64,000 nt of DNA. Origin: Gordonia liuliyuniae. GTDB taxonomy: Bacteria; Actinomycetota; Actinomycetes; Mycobacteriales; Mycobacteriaceae. Below, piece after piece: positions 8,978 through 18,631 of this stretch. Below the pieces are notes generated by a model that worked only from the letters and a program-made list of their open reading frames with translations, was not told the origin of the DNA and ran no database searches. Each line of letters begins with the position of its first letter. Position 1 is the stretch's first letter. Position numbers and translations under genes: made by a program. The stretch is from NCBI RefSeq assembly GCF_021739025.1, contig NZ_JAKKOT010000004.1:186001-250000 (forward strand), in the 5' to 3' direction.

Positions 8978-9427
8978 ATGAGCGACGAACCGACAACCGA
9001 ATCCACGCCGTCCATCGGGATGACCGCGTGGTCGGCGCCCAACCCGTTCGATGAATCGACCGCGTTTGTTCTCGTCCACCCGATCCATGAGGAGGACGAC
9101 GGCACTCTCGGCGCCGCAGTCGCCAGTCTCGGCCTCAAGCGGCTCGATTCCGACGGCGACATCTTGCCGATCGGCACTGACACCTTGTACGCGTCGTTGC
9201 GGGCGATGAGCGTGGAACTGTGCACCGGCGACGGCGTGTGGATGAGCCACCCGGTCACTGACGACTGGACCGGAAACGCCATCGGCCGGCGCTACATCGT
9301 GCTCGCCGTCGGCACCGCTCCCTTGTCCGACGACGCTGATCCCAGCGAGATCTCGGCGTACCTCGCGGCGAAGGAGAACGTCTACGCGGGACTGGTCAAG
9401 ATCCGCGTGCGGTTCGAACGCGACTGA
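8978..9427 (+). CDS. Hypothetical protein, 149 residues
   Basis: Not recognised. The start is set at the ATG at 8978: TAGCCT (8965-8970) lies seven bases before it, the spacing of a leaderless actinobacterial promoter, while the longer frame to 8894 has a non-coding-like N-terminus. The protein is acidic, soluble and compact, with no membrane helix or clear motif; GVWMSHPVTDDWTGNAIGRRYIVL reads like a real beta-rich core. It is divergent from the oxdC operon and convergent with the next gene, so context gives no clue. Confidence 0.7.
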   Translation: MSDEPTTESTPSIGMTAWSAPNPFDESTAFVLVHPIHEEDDGTLGAAVASLGLKRLDSDGDILPIGTDTLYASLRAMSVELCTGDGVWMSHPVTDDWTGNAIGRRYIVLAVGTAPLSDDADPSEISAYLAAKENVYAGLVKIRVRFERD

Positions 9428-9445
9428 CCCCCGCCACCGCTGCGG

Positions 9446-10795
9446 TCACCGGTCGCGACCGGCCAGAACTCCGACGGCCACCGCGACAGCTCTGGCGAAG
9501 GCCGCCCACACGTCCGGAGGCGGTGCGAGCTGTGATCGCGACGGCGCAGGCTCAGGCAGCGCCGGCGTCGCCGCCGAACGTCCCGCCAACGCGGCGAGGC
9601 CGCGAGCGGTCACCGAGAAATCGAGCCCGTTCGGAGCGTCGAAGACATGGTCGGCGACGACGGTGTCGTCGGAGTCGAGCAGTGCCAGACCGACGGTGAC
9701 GACGCGCCGTTCACCGCCTTCGAACACTTCGGCGTCCCCGTGACTCCAATGCCGCAGCACGGCTCGGGGCGCTGCCAGCTCCGCCACGGCCGGGTGCGTC
9801 AGCGGTTCGGCCCGCGACTGTTCCGGTTCGACCGCAGCTTCGAAGACCGCGCGGACCTGTCCGTCGGCGGCGGCCCCGAGCCCGACCGTCAGGCGGATGC
9901 GCTGGCGCGTCCGGTTGGTGAGTTCCAGTGAGGTGTCGGTCAGCCGCACATGTACGACGTCGGACGCCCGGAACGGCGGCAGGACGTCGGTGTGCGGCTC
10001 CTCTGCGGGCCGATCTCGTTGCGTGAGATCATGATTCGTGCTCGCCGCCGGCGCAGCGTCTGAGCGTGTTCCGATGTCTGCGTCGTCCATGCCGACCCCG
10101 ATCGACAGTTCGACGATCGACGCGACCTGCGCGGCGATCGCCGCCCCGTCGCGGGCATGAACGTGGTCGAACACCAACACGATGTCGGCGTCAGGGTGGT
10201 CGGCGATCACCGCAGCACCGTCCACCGCGCCGGGCGGCACCGGCATCACCACGACCCCCGGACGTGGCGAGAGGTCCCGCAGCGCTCGCTCCGGGCGTGG
10301 GGCCGGTCGCTCGTTCCAGTCCGTCACCGCGGCACGCAGTCCGGTGCGCGCGGCAACACCGCTGTGGACGGCGGAGCCCGCGGTGCCGCGACCGTTCACA
10401 TGCTCTACTCGCCGTGCGGTGGCCGCGGCAACGGCCGCACCCACCGCCAACTCGTACGACGAGACCGCACCGGCAGGCGTCAACACCGCGACCGGCCCCG
10501 GCACGGGCTCGAGAGCGGCAGGCAGGACGACCACGGTGACCGCTTGGGATCTGACCGCCGCGGATGCCTCCGTCGCAGCCTCCAGCGCGGCCGGGCCGTC
10601 GGCGCGCCATCGAAGTGGCTCCTCGCCGCGGTCGAGAGCGGCCACCACCATGTCGTCGTCGATCGCCATCGCGATCGCCTCGGCCACGGTCTCCGCTGGA
10701 GAGTCCGTCGTCCGCGCGTGCACGCCGAGCGAGTCCAACCGCTCCGCGCCGGTTCGCCTCAGGCCGCCGACCGACATGACAGCTTCGATTCCCAT
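9446..10795 (-). CDS. Hypothetical protein, 449 residues, possible actinobacterial accessory factor
   Basis: No family recognised. Composition is Ala/Val-rich and acidic without membrane helices. The N-terminal 230 residues show alternating hydrophobic strands and helices (VTVVVLPAALEP, ELAVGAAVAAATA, VVMPVPPGAVDGAAVIA) recalling Usp-like or actin-fold segments, and the C-terminal half is beta-rich (VVHVRLTDTSLELTNRT). ATG at 10795, or ATG at 10777 six codons in. A 14-base palindrome, CCGGTCGCGACCGG at 9449-9462, sits at its 3' end. Codon use matches its neighbours, so it is probably real. Confidence 0.65.
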   Translation of the reverse strand: MGIEAVMSVGGLRRTGAERLDSLGVHARTTDSPAETVAEAIAMAIDDDMVVAALDRGEEPLRWRADGPAALEAATEASAAVRSQAVTVVVLPAALEPVPGPVAVLTPAGAVSSYELAVGAAVAAATARRVEHVNGRGTAGSAVHSGVAARTGLRAAVTDWNERPAPRPERALRDLSPRPGVVVMPVPPGAVDGAAVIADHPDADIVLVFDHVHARDGAAIAAQVASIVELSIGVGMDDADIGTRSDAAPAASTNHDLTQRDRPAEEPHTDVLPPFRASDVVHVRLTDTSLELTNRTRQRIRLTVGLGAAADGQVRAVFEAAVEPEQSRAEPLTHPAVAELAAPRAVLRHWSHGDAEVFEGGERRVVTVGLALLDSDDTVVADHVFDAPNGLDFSVTARGLAALAGRSAATPALPEPAPSRSQLAPPPDVWAAFARAVAVAVGVLAGRDR

Positions 10796-10895
10796 ACGTC
10801 GAAGACTAGTGCGGTGTCTGTCCGCCCGGTCCCCCGACTATCGAGATGATTCCGGGTCGGACACGTAGGCTCGAAAGTAGTCGAAACGACCACAC

Positions 10896-10918
10896 GGCCT
10901 CTCAGCCCCGTTGAGGCC
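10896..10918 (+). other. Hairpin in acnA leader
   Basis: GGCCTC (10896-10901) and GAGGCC (10913-10918) can form a six-pair stem upstream of the acnA ribosome binding site. No T-run follows, so it is a leader structure rather than a terminator. Role unknown. Confidence 0.3.
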
Positions 10919-10947
10919 GCGCGTCCAACGCGGAAGGTGGACAGACG

Positions 10948-13776
10948 ATGGGTGCGAACAGCTTCAACGCACGAGACCGGCTCAATGTGGGCGAGAGATC
11001 CTACGAGATCCACCGAATCGATCGGGTGGACGGATCGTCGCGGCTTCCCTACAGTCTCAAGGTTCTCCTTGAGAACCTTCTCCGTAACGAAGACGAGCGT
11101 CTGGTGACTCGCGCGCAGATCGAAGCCGTGCGGGACTGGGACCCCGATGCGGCGCTTAACCCGGAGATCCAGTACACCCCGGCGCGAGTGCTGATGCAGG
11201 ACTTCACCGGCGTCCCATGCGTCGTCGACCTGGTCGCCATGCGTGACGCGATGACCGATTTCGGCGGTGATCCGTCGAAGATCAACCCGCAGATCCCCGC
11301 CGAACTCGTCATCGATCACTCGGTCATCGCCGACGCGTTCGCCAGCCCGGACGCTTTCGGCATCAACGCCGAGCTGGAATTCGAACGCAACAAGGAGCGG
11401 TACCAACTACTGCGATGGGGACAGCAGTCGTTCGACGACTTCCTGGTGGTGCCGCCCGACACCGGTATCTGTCACCAGGTCAATCTCGAGTATCTGGCAC
11501 GCGTCGTCTTCACCCGAGACCGCGACGGCGTCACCCAGGCCTATCCCGACACCCTCGTCGGCACCGACTCGCACACCCCGATGGTTAACGGTCTCGGTGT
11601 GCTCGGCTGGGGAGTCGGCGGCATCGAGGCGGAGGCGGCGATGCTCGGTCAGCCGATGAGCATGCTGATCCCCCAGGTGGTCGGGGTCAGACTCAGCGGC
11701 GACCTGCGTGAAGGGGCTACCGCGACAGATCTCGTGCTCACCGTGGCCGAATTGCTGCGCGGCGTCGGCGTCGTCGGCAAGTTCGTGGAGTTCTTCGGTC
11801 CGGGTGTCGCCAACGTCCCATTGGCCACCCGCGCAACCATCGGCAACATGAGTCCCGAGTACGGGTCCACATCGACGATGTTCCCGATCGACGCCGAGAC
11901 CATCGACTACCTACGCCTCACCGGACGTGACGACGAACAGATCCGACTCGTCGAGGCGTACGCCAGAGAGCAGGGACTCTGGCACGATCCGGACCATGTG
12001 CCCGACTTCTCGCGCGTCGTCGACCTCGATCTCTCCTCGGTGGAACCCTCCATCGCGGGGCCGAGCCGCCCCCAGGACAGGGTGCCCCTCGGCGATGCGC
12101 CGCGGACCGTGCTTGGCCTGCTCGCCGGTGATCAGAACCGACCTCACTCGGGTGAAGACGATGTCGACAACGCGTCCGCTGACTCGTTCCCGGCGAGCGA
12201 TCCGATCTCCCTCGGCTCCTCCGACGGGGATGACGCACCGCCGCGTCAGGTCTCCGACGAACAACTCACCGCGAACGAAAGGCTGGGCTGGCCAAGCGAT
12301 CCCGCAGACGTCGTGATCGACGGCGCGAAAGCGATCGTCGACCACGGTGACGTCGTCATCGCCGCGATCACCTCGTGCACCAACACGTCGAATCCCGCAG
12401 TCATGCTCGGGGCGGCGCTCCTAGCCAAGAAGGCGGTCGAACGCGGGCTGCGGACCCGTCCGTGGGTCAAGACGACCCTCGCGCCGGGCTCCCGCGTGGT
12501 CACCGACTACTTCGAGCGGTCCGGACTGACCCCGTACCTCGACGAGCTCGGCTTCAATCTCGTCGGTTACGGCTGCACCACGTGCATCGGCAACTCCGGA
12601 CCTCTCATCCCGGAGGTCAGCGACGCCGTCGGCGAGAACGATCTCAACGTCTCCGCAGTACTGTCCGGAAATCGAAACTTCGAGGGACGGATCCACCCCG
12701 AGGTGAAGATGAACTTCCTGGCCTCGCCTCCCCTCGTCATCGCCTATGCGCTCGCCGGCAGTCTGCACACCGACCTGCTGTCTGAGCCGCTGGGGACCAA
12801 CGACGACGGCGAAGACGTCTACCTCCGTGAGATCTGGCCGACGGACGAGGAGATCAAGCAGGCCGTCGACGCGAACGTCGAAGCCCAGATGTTCACTGAC
12901 GGCTATTCGGACATCTACGCAGGCGACGACAACTGGCGCGAGATGAGTGTGCCGGACGGCGCGGTGTACGACTGGGACGACGCGTCGACCTACATTCAGC
13001 GTCCCCCGTACTTCGACGGCATGACTCGCGAACCCGAGCCGGTTCGCGACATATCCGGGGCGCGAGTACTGGCCAAACTGGGCGACTCGGTCACGACCGA
13101 TCACATCTCCCCCGCCGGCGCGATCCGGGTCGACAGTCCGGCCGGTCGCTACCTCACCGACAACGGTGTCGAACGCAAGGACTTCAACTCGTACGGCTCA
13201 CGCCGAGGCAACCACGAAGTGATGATCCGCGGAACATTCGCCAATGTGCGGCTACGCAACGAACTCGTGCCGGGAGTCGAGGGCGGCTTCACCACATTGT
13301 GGCAAGACAGTGAGCAGGGGTCCGGTGGTGAACAGGCGGCGATCTACGACGCCGCCGTGTCGTACCAGGAACGAGGCGTGCCACTGGTCGTGATCGCGGG
13401 GCGCGACTACGGGTCGGGCTCGTCGCGTGACTGGGCCGCCAAGGGCACCAGGCTGCTCGGGGTGCGGGCGGTGATCGCGCAGTCGTTCGAACGCATCCAT
13501 CGATCGAACCTCATCGGCATGGGTGTGCTGCCGTTGCAGTTCCGCGACGGCGAGTCCGCTGAATCGCTGAACCTCGACGGTGACGAGAGCTACTCGATCT
13601 CCGGGGTAGCCTCCGGAGACAGGCTCGCCGAGGAGGTCACGGTGACGGTCGAGAAGGAGGGACGGTCCCGCGAGTTCACCGCCACCGTCCGGATCGACAC
13701 CCCGGCCGAGGCCGCCTATTACCGCAACGACGGGATTCTGCCGTACGTGCTCCGGAAGCTACTGGGCGACAGCTGA
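10948..13776 (+). CDS. acnA: Aconitate hydratase A
   Basis: 942 residues; interconverts citrate and isocitrate in the TCA cycle in the cytoplasm. The [4Fe-4S] ligands are Cys477 (SCTNTSN), Cys543 and Cys546 ([10 protein letters not shown]). The swivelling fourth domain with [13 protein letters not shown] is intact. The ATG at 10948 follows GGAAGGTGG. Between the core domains (about 390-430) lies an acidic linker with SFPASDP, also remembered from mycobacterial aconitases, so a lineage feature. It is monocistronic or leads to the DUF309 gene 62 bases downstream. Confidence 0.96.
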   Translation: MGANSFNARDRLNVGERSYEIHRIDRVDGSSRLPYSLKVLLENLLRNEDERLVTRAQIEAVRDWDPDAALNPEIQYTPARVLMQDFTGVPCVVDLVAMRDAMTDFGGDPSKINPQIPAELVIDHSVIADAFASPDAFGINAELEFERNKERYQLLRWGQQSFDDFLVVPPDTGICHQVNLEYLARVVFTRDRDGVTQAYPDTLVGTDSHTPMVNGLGVLGWGVGGIEAEAAMLGQPMSMLIPQVVGVRLSGDLREGATATDLVLTVAELLRGVGVVGKFVEFFGPGVANVPLATRATIGNMSPEYGSTSTMFPIDAETIDYLRLTGRDDEQIRLVEAYAREQGLWHDPDHVPDFSRVVDLDLSSVEPSIAGPSRPQDRVPLGDAPRTVLGLLAGDQNRPHSGEDDVDNASADSFPASDPISLGSSDGDDAPPRQVSDEQLTANERLGWPSDPADVVIDGAKAIVDHGDVVIAAITSCTNTSNPAVMLGAALLAKKAVERGLRTRPWVKTTLAPGSRVVTDYFERSGLTPYLDELGFNLVGYGCTTCIGNSGPLIPEVSDAVGENDLNVSAVLSGNRNFEGRIHPEVKMNFLASPPLVIAYALAGSLHTDLLSEPLGTNDDGEDVYLREIWPTDEEIKQAVDANVEAQMFTDGYSDIYAGDDNWREMSVPDGAVYDWDDASTYIQRPPYFDGMTREPEPVRDISGARVLAKLGDSVTTDHISPAGAIRVDSPAGRYLTDNGVERKDFNSYGSRRGNHEVMIRGTFANVRLRNELVPGVEGGFTTLWQDSEQGSGGEQAAIYDAAVSYQERGVPLVVIAGRDYGSGSSRDWAAKGTRLLGVRAVIAQSFERIHRSNLIGMGVLPLQFRDGESAESLNLDGDESYSISGVASGDRLAEEVTVTVEKEGRSREFTATVRIDTPAEAAYYRNDGILPYVLRKLLGDS

Positions 13777-13838
13777 CGACGGAGTGCCGGCCTACCGCTC
13801 GAAACCGTCTCGGTGACGAGGGATGAGACGATGGGTTC

Positions 13839-14342
13839 ATGGCTACCCCCGGCGACATGGACCGCGATCGCGACGACGACGGCCGCGCACGTAACGCCCG
13901 GCCCCGCGACGCACTGGGCCGTCCGCTGCCGCCGGGAAGCACAGGCGTCGAGCGCATCCCCGACGACCTGGACCTGCCGCCGGCGGAGTCGTTGGCGTGG
14001 GCGCAGGATCTACTGGACCGAGGTCTCGCTTTCAACGCGCACGAAGTCCTCGAAGGCGCGTGGAAGAGCTGCCCAGGCGACGAGCGCATGCTCTGGCAGG
14101 GGCTCGCCCAACTGGCCGTCGGCGTCACCCATGTTCAGCGGCGCAACACCAAGGGTGCGCTGAAAGTCCTTGAACGCGCTGCCAAACGGATCGGACAGCA
14201 CGACGGTCCGGCGCCGTACGGCATCGACGCCGTCGGACTGATCGGATACGCGGACGCCCTCATCGCCGACCTTCGGCAGGGCGCCGATCCCGCGCCGGAG
14301 CTGGTGATGCCTCGGCTCCTCGCTCGGCCGGATCAACGTTGA
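13839..14342 (+). CDS. DUF309 family protein
   Basis: 167 residues. The core LDRGLAFNAHEVLEGAWKSCPGDER and LWQGLAQLAVGVTHVQRRN are the HExLExxW and QGxxQ blocks of DUF309, a small helical family of unknown function; the paired His/Glu could bind a metal. The first 40 residues are charged and probably disordered. The ATG at 13839 was taken; ATG 13857 is possible. It lies downstream of acnA in the same direction and converges on the CrtI-like gene. Confidence 0.8.
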   Translation: MATPGDMDRDRDDDGRARNARPRDALGRPLPPGSTGVERIPDDLDLPPAESLAWAQDLLDRGLAFNAHEVLEGAWKSCPGDERMLWQGLAQLAVGVTHVQRRNTKGALKVLERAAKRIGQHDGPAPYGIDAVGLIGYADALIADLRQGADPAPELVMPRLLARPDQR

Positions 14343-14372
14343 CCCGATCCGTACTCCCCTCTCCGTCGTCGT

Positions 14373-16073
14373 CTAACGCAGTGACCGTGTGGCGTCGAGA
14401 GGATCGAAACCCTCGGGCCACTTGGGCAGATCGGTCGACGCCGAGACGACTCCGCCCGCTCTGATCTGGCCGACGAGATCGCGTCCGGTGATGAGCGACG
14501 CTGCGTGGACGCCACTGAGCATCGAGCCGACTGTGCCGGGACCGAACGGCGAATTGGTCCCGACTGCGTAGAGTCCGGCTATCGGGGTCTTCACGCCCGC
14601 TCGCAGCGGACCCAACTGCGCCATGGTCTGTCGCAGACCGAACGGGGCGGCCCCACTGTTCCCCACGAATCTCTCCTGGGTGGCGGGCGACCCCAATTCA
14701 GCGAACTCGACGTTGTTCGAGGCACCCGGGAACGACTGTTCGAGCCGTTGGAGCATCCCGTCCAGGACGATCTTCTTGATCTCTTGATACCGGGTGCCCG
14801 ACCGGTAGCGTCCGGATCCGACGTCGTCCGTCGAGTACTCCCACAGTGATGGTGAATACGGAACGATCGTCTGAACTTCAATGGTCGAACCTCCTGCGGG
14901 CGCCGCCCGCCGGTTCGACGGATCGCGGCGCGAGGAGGATTGCACGAACATGGGTTGACGATCGGCGAGCTCCCGCGCCCAGCTGACGCCGTCGCTGAAT
15001 CCCTTCCCCTTACTGACCTCACGTTGCAGCTTCGTCAGTGACCGATTGGAATCGGCGTCCTGCCAACTGGGAATCGCGAAATAGTTGGAGTTCGGCTGCT
15101 GCGAGATGTCGTGGTTGACGGCGAAGAACCCGTTGATCAACGGGCGGGACATCTTCCACCTCTTGACGCGCTCCCGCATGATCCGAGGCAGGTGGTGAAG
15201 GCCGACGAGGTCGGTGAACGTCTTGATCGCATCGGCGTCCGAGACCACCGTGGCGGCCAGGATTCTCTCGCCGGAAGCGAGCTCGACACCTTGCGCTCGT
15301 CCATCGTCGATGATGATGCGTTCGACGGTGGCGCTAGTCCGGATCTGCCCGCCATGGGCGCGCACCACCTCGGCGAAACCGGCCGCGAGCATCTGACCAC
15401 CGCCCTTCGGATAGTACGATCCACCAGCGACATAGTCCTGAAAGTATGCGGCCATGGCCCCGGTGGGCACCTCGTCGGGCGTCGAGGCGAATGCGCCGCA
15501 TTCGACGGAGAGCGCCGCTATGGCGCGCGGGGAGAAGCCGCAGCCGGCGAGGAACACACTGTACGGAACGGCCATCAGCGGCCCGGCGATGTTCGCACCC
15601 GCCACCCATCGTGCCAACCCGGACGCCGACCCTTGGGACGAGTACCTGTCCATCGCCTCGCCGATACGCCGAAGAGTCCCGTGGTAGCGCTGGACGGCGC
15701 GACGCTCGCCGGGAAACGCGGTGAGGAGATTCTCGAGGTAGTTGTCCCACCCGAACGGCGTGGCGAGCTCGAAATCTGGTCCGATGATCCGGTCGAATCC
15801 GGTGGGATCCATGGGCAGCCACTCGATCCGGTCGTCCAGCCCGAGACCGCCGAAGATGTTGCTGACCACGCCGCCGGGACCGCAGCCGCCGACGAAGTGA
15901 ACGCCACAATCGAACTCCCACCGGCCTCGTCGCTGGAACACATGGGACGACCCGCCGAGCGCGGTATAGCGCTCCAGCACGAGGACGCTCTTCCCCGTCG
16001 CGGCGAGATAGGCGGCCGTCGACAACCCGCCCAGGCCAGCGCCGACCACGATCACGTCAAGTTTCTCAGTCAT
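14373..16073 (-). CDS. CrtI/retinol-saturase-like FAD oxidoreductase
   Basis: 566 residues from ATG 16073, whose ATGA overlaps the stop of the OYE-Ddn gene, so the two are translationally coupled. The N-terminal VIVVGAGLGGLSTAAYLAATGKSVLVLER is the dinucleotide-binding motif, split here as GAGLGG then E-R. The C-terminal GLYAVGTNSPFGPGTVGSMLSGVHAA is the FAD-binding end of the phytoene-desaturase/all-trans-retinol 13,14-reductase superfamily. It probably reduces or desaturates a hydrophobic polyene, steroid or lipid; substrate unknown. The neighbouring flavin/F420 fusion suggests a joint reductive step. Confidence 0.85.
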   Translation of the reverse strand: MTEKLDVIVVGAGLGGLSTAAYLAATGKSVLVLERYTALGGSSHVFQRRGRWEFDCGVHFVGGCGPGGVVSNIFGGLGLDDRIEWLPMDPTGFDRIIGPDFELATPFGWDNYLENLLTAFPGERRAVQRYHGTLRRIGEAMDRYSSQGSASGLARWVAGANIAGPLMAVPYSVFLAGCGFSPRAIAALSVECGAFASTPDEVPTGAMAAYFQDYVAGGSYYPKGGGQMLAAGFAEVVRAHGGQIRTSATVERIIIDDGRAQGVELASGERILAATVVSDADAIKTFTDLVGLHHLPRIMRERVKRWKMSRPLINGFFAVNHDISQQPNSNYFAIPSWQDADSNRSLTKLQREVSKGKGFSDGVSWARELADRQPMFVQSSSRRDPSNRRAAPAGGSTIEVQTIVPYSPSLWEYSTDDVGSGRYRSGTRYQEIKKIVLDGMLQRLEQSFPGASNNVEFAELGSPATQERFVGNSGAAPFGLRQTMAQLGPLRAGVKTPIAGLYAVGTNSPFGPGTVGSMLSGVHAASLITGRDLVGQIRAGGVVSASTDLPKWPEGFDPLDATRSLR

Positions 16074-17836
16074 GCTCGGCACCGTTCGTCACTCGATTCG
16101 TTGTTGGATGGACAGATATTCGGGGCTGCGTCGTCGAATGTGATCCGCACCGAGACGGGGTCGCTCTGCAACGCGCGGAACATCACGCTCGTCAGCGTTC
16201 CCAACGCTGGATGCGGTGCGAACGACCTCGTCCGGGCGTCGACGTCATCGTCCGGCAGCACCTCGGCGGTACCGGTTCGCCAGCGGTCGCCCTGCCTGAT
16301 GCGCACAGTCGGGTCTGCCTGGATGTTCAGGGTCCAGCCGGCACGGAGTCCGTGCTGGCTGATGAGCCAGGCTCCGGTGTCGTCGAACGACGCCGACACC
16401 GGGACTGCGCGCACCAGTCCGGTCTTGCGGCCGGTGGTCTCGAGTCGGGTGGCGAGCGTCGACACCAGACCTCTGCGCATCGCGAACTCGACGGCCGGGT
16501 TGGCCACGCGCCTGCCGATCGCGCGCTCGATCCGGAATTTGCGCAGCGATGCGCCGCCGACCGCGGAGCCGTTTGCGCGTCGGCTGCGGAACGCGTCGAC
16601 TCCGTTGCGTTGCACAGCCGTGAGCGCGGTCCGCCACACCGGCCGCGCCGCATCGGGCTCCAGACCGGCGCCCATGCGATGCAACTGGTCGGTGTGCCAT
16701 TGCAGATCGAGGGCGCCCTCGAGTGTCTTGACCGTGGGCGCCGAGCGGCGGACCCGATTCGGAACGTGCAGACTGACCGTTGGCGACGCGAGCACCGACA
16801 GACTCTTGTCAGTCAGGCCGCGTGCGGCCTCCGGCTCGACTGCCGCTGGGCGGCCGATGCCCACGACGTCGCACTTCCCGCCGACGACGGCATCGCTCAT
16901 CGCCGCACGTGTTCGGAACCCACCGGTCACCGCGAGCGGTACATCGCCCGCGAGTTCTCGCACCGTCTCGGCGTACTCGAGGAAATAGGCCTCCCGAGTT
17001 CGCGTGCTCGCCGAGACCACCGGTCGACCCATCATCGCGGGTGACTCGTAACTGCCTCCACTGACCTCGATGAGGTCCACGGATTCGCGGGCGACCATGG
17101 AGATCACGGTCCGCGAATCGTCCTCGGTGAATCCACCACGCTGGAAGTCCGCCGAATTCAGTTTCACACCGACCCCGAACCCCGGGCGGACCGCCTCCCG
17201 CACACCACGCACGATCTCCAGCAGGAAGCGCGCGCGTCCGGCGACGTCGCCTCCCCACTCATCGGTGCGCTGATTGCTCAGCGGCGACAAGAACTGCGAC
17301 ACCAGATAGCCGTGCGCTCCGTGGATCTGAATGCCGTCGAAGCCCGCGGTCTCCGCGACCGCCGCGGCCGTGACGAATCTTCGGACGATCTCCGAGATCT
17401 CCTCGCGCGTCAACTCCCGCGGTGTCGGGACTCCCGGAATCGACACGCCGACTGCGGACGGCGCCACGGTCGGTCCGGCACCTGCAATCGGATTCGCTTG
17501 GCGGCCCGGATGATTCAGTTGCATCCACACCTTGGCGCCGCCGTCCTGCGTGGTCTTGGCCCACCGGGTGAGGCCGGCCAAGTGTCGCTCGTCCTCCACC
17601 ACGATGTTGCCGGGTTCGCCGAGATGGCGGCTGTCGACCATCACATTGCCGGTGACGATCAGGCCATAGCCGCCGTCGGCCCAGCGCGCGTACAGGCGCG
17701 TCAGGCGAGTGTCGGGACCTCCGGCGTCGTCCGCGAGCCCTTCGCTGAGGGCAGCCTTCATCATCCGATTCGGCAAGACCTGGCCGGATGGCAGAGTGAG
17801 CGGCGTGGCGAGGGCGGTCTCGGTGGTGTTGCGCAT
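16070..17836 (-). CDS. Old yellow enzyme fused to F420-type Ddn nitroreductase domain
   Basis: 588 residues with two enzymes in one chain. Residues 1 to about 375 are an OYE-family NADH:flavin oxidoreductase TIM barrel with IHGAHGYLVSQFLSPLSNQR and the HPGRQA segment. Residues about 450-570 are a deazaflavin (F420)-dependent nitroreductase/Ddn-like split barrel (LETTGRKTGLVRAVPV, then GWTLNIQADPTVRI). Both families reduce activated alkenes or nitro groups using FMN and F420H2. It is divergent from a TetR gene across a NemR-like operator and coupled by ATGA to the CrtI-like gene. The fusion is unusual. Confidence 0.85.
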   Translation of the reverse strand: MRNTTETALATPLTLPSGQVLPNRMMKAALSEGLADDAGGPDTRLTRLYARWADGGYGLIVTGNVMVDSRHLGEPGNIVVEDERHLAGLTRWAKTTQDGGAKVWMQLNHPGRQANPIAGAGPTVAPSAVGVSIPGVPTPRELTREEISEIVRRFVTAAAVAETAGFDGIQIHGAHGYLVSQFLSPLSNQRTDEWGGDVAGRARFLLEIVRGVREAVRPGFGVGVKLNSADFQRGGFTEDDSRTVISMVARESVDLIEVSGGSYESPAMMGRPVVSASTRTREAYFLEYAETVRELAGDVPLAVTGGFRTRAAMSDAVVGGKCDVVGIGRPAAVEPEAARGLTDKSLSVLASPTVSLHVPNRVRRSAPTVKTLEGALDLQWHTDQLHRMGAGLEPDAARPVWRTALTAVQRNGVDAFRSRRANGSAVGGASLRKFRIERAIGRRVANPAVEFAMRRGLVSTLATRLETTGRKTGLVRAVPVSASFDDTGAWLISQHGLRAGWTLNIQADPTVRIRQGDRWRTGTAEVLPDDDVDARTRSFAPHPALGTLTSVMFRALQSDPVSVRITFDDAAPNICPSNNESSDERCRA

Positions 17837-17867
17837 GGGGCCTCCTAGTTTCGCGACCGATCAGAGT

Positions 17868-17883
17868 TATACCAATTGGTCTA
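17868..17883. promoter_or_regulatory. NemR/QdoR-like TetR operator
   Basis: The 16 bases have the form TATACC-AATT-GGTCTA with a perfect ACCAATTGGT core (17871-17880). It matches the TAGACC-N4-GGTCTA pattern known for E. coli NemR, which controls an OYE gene, at all but one arm position. It sits between the divergent OYE-Ddn and TetR genes, so the TetR product very probably represses both. Confidence 0.7.
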
Positions 17884-17951
17884 CTTTCTGCACGATATGA
17901 GACCGAGCGGTATATTTCAAGGGCGAGGCTCGAAGGGGAAAGGAGGTCGGC

Positions 17952-18518
17952 GTGGCGACAGCAGCGAAGGCGCGATTGGTGCGTGCGACGACCGAACTGA
18001 TGCGACGGCACGGTGTCGCGGGCACGGCGGTGTCGGAGATCCTCTCTGACAGCGGAGCTGCCCGCCGATCGATCTATCTCAACTTTCCGGGCGGAAAGTC
18101 CCAGCTGGTGACCGAGGCGACTCGCGTCGCGGGCGCTTCGATGGCGGTTGCGATACGGGAGATCCTGGACGCCGACGACCCGATCGAGGCGTTCACCACC
18201 CTGTGGATCGCGTTGCTCTCCACAACGGACTTCGACGCGGGGTGTCCCATCGTCGCCGCAGCCCTCGGGCGGGCGGACGCCGCCGAAGCCGCAGACCTGG
18301 CCGGTGAGATCTTCACCGAGTGGTACGGGTTGGTTGGTGAGCACCTCATGGCCGAGGGGATCGCTCCCGACATGGCCGAGTCACTGTCGATCACCGTCGT
18401 CTCCGCAGTCGAGGGTGCGGTCGTCGCCTGCCAGGCGCTGCGGTCTACGCGACCGCTGGAAGAGGTCGGCGTGAGACTGCGGGAGCTGATGGCGATACAT
18501 CGGCCGATGGAGAACTGA
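17952..18518 (+). CDS. TetR-family regulator of the OYE-Ddn operon
   Basis: 188 residues from a GTG at 17952 behind AAAGGAGG. The N-terminal helix-turn-helix ends in GAARRSIYLNFPGGKSQL, the YxxFPGGK signature of LmrA/QdoR-type TetR proteins, followed by a helical ligand domain. Cys in DAGCPIVAAA could be redox- or electrophile-sensitive as in NemR, but that is a guess. It is divergent from the OYE-Ddn gene with the palindrome at 17868-17883 between them. Confidence 0.88.
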   Translation: MATAAKARLVRATTELMRRHGVAGTAVSEILSDSGAARRSIYLNFPGGKSQLVTEATRVAGASMAVAIREILDADDPIEAFTTLWIALLSTTDFDAGCPIVAAALGRADAAEAADLAGEIFTEWYGLVGEHLMAEGIAPDMAESLSITVVSAVEGAVVACQALRSTRPLEEVGVRLRELMAIHRPMEN

Positions 18519-18596
18519 GATCTGATGCTGCCGTCGGTGCCGAGGTCGAGCGACCGTTCACTGCGTCGTGACTGAAAATTGTTGCGTGTCGCGAGT

Positions 18597-18622
18597 GTTT
18601 GCGAGCGTGCCGCAGCGGGTAC
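18597..18622 (+). promoter_or_regulatory. SigF-type promoter for flavodoxin gene
   Basis: GTTT at 18597-18600, a 16-base spacer, and GGGTAC at 18617-18622. The ATG follows nine bases later, so the transcript is probably leaderless. Confidence 0.6.
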
Positions 18623-18631
18623 TTCGGCGGT

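Noticed and set aside
9449..9462. 14-base palindrome CCGGTCGCGACCGG as an operator
   Set aside because: It lies in the 3' end of a gene in very G+C-rich DNA; such palindromes are expected by chance.
15111..16988. 625-residue plus-strand open frame
   Set aside because: Spans two real minus-strand genes (CrtI-like and OYE-Ddn); a high-G+C shadow.
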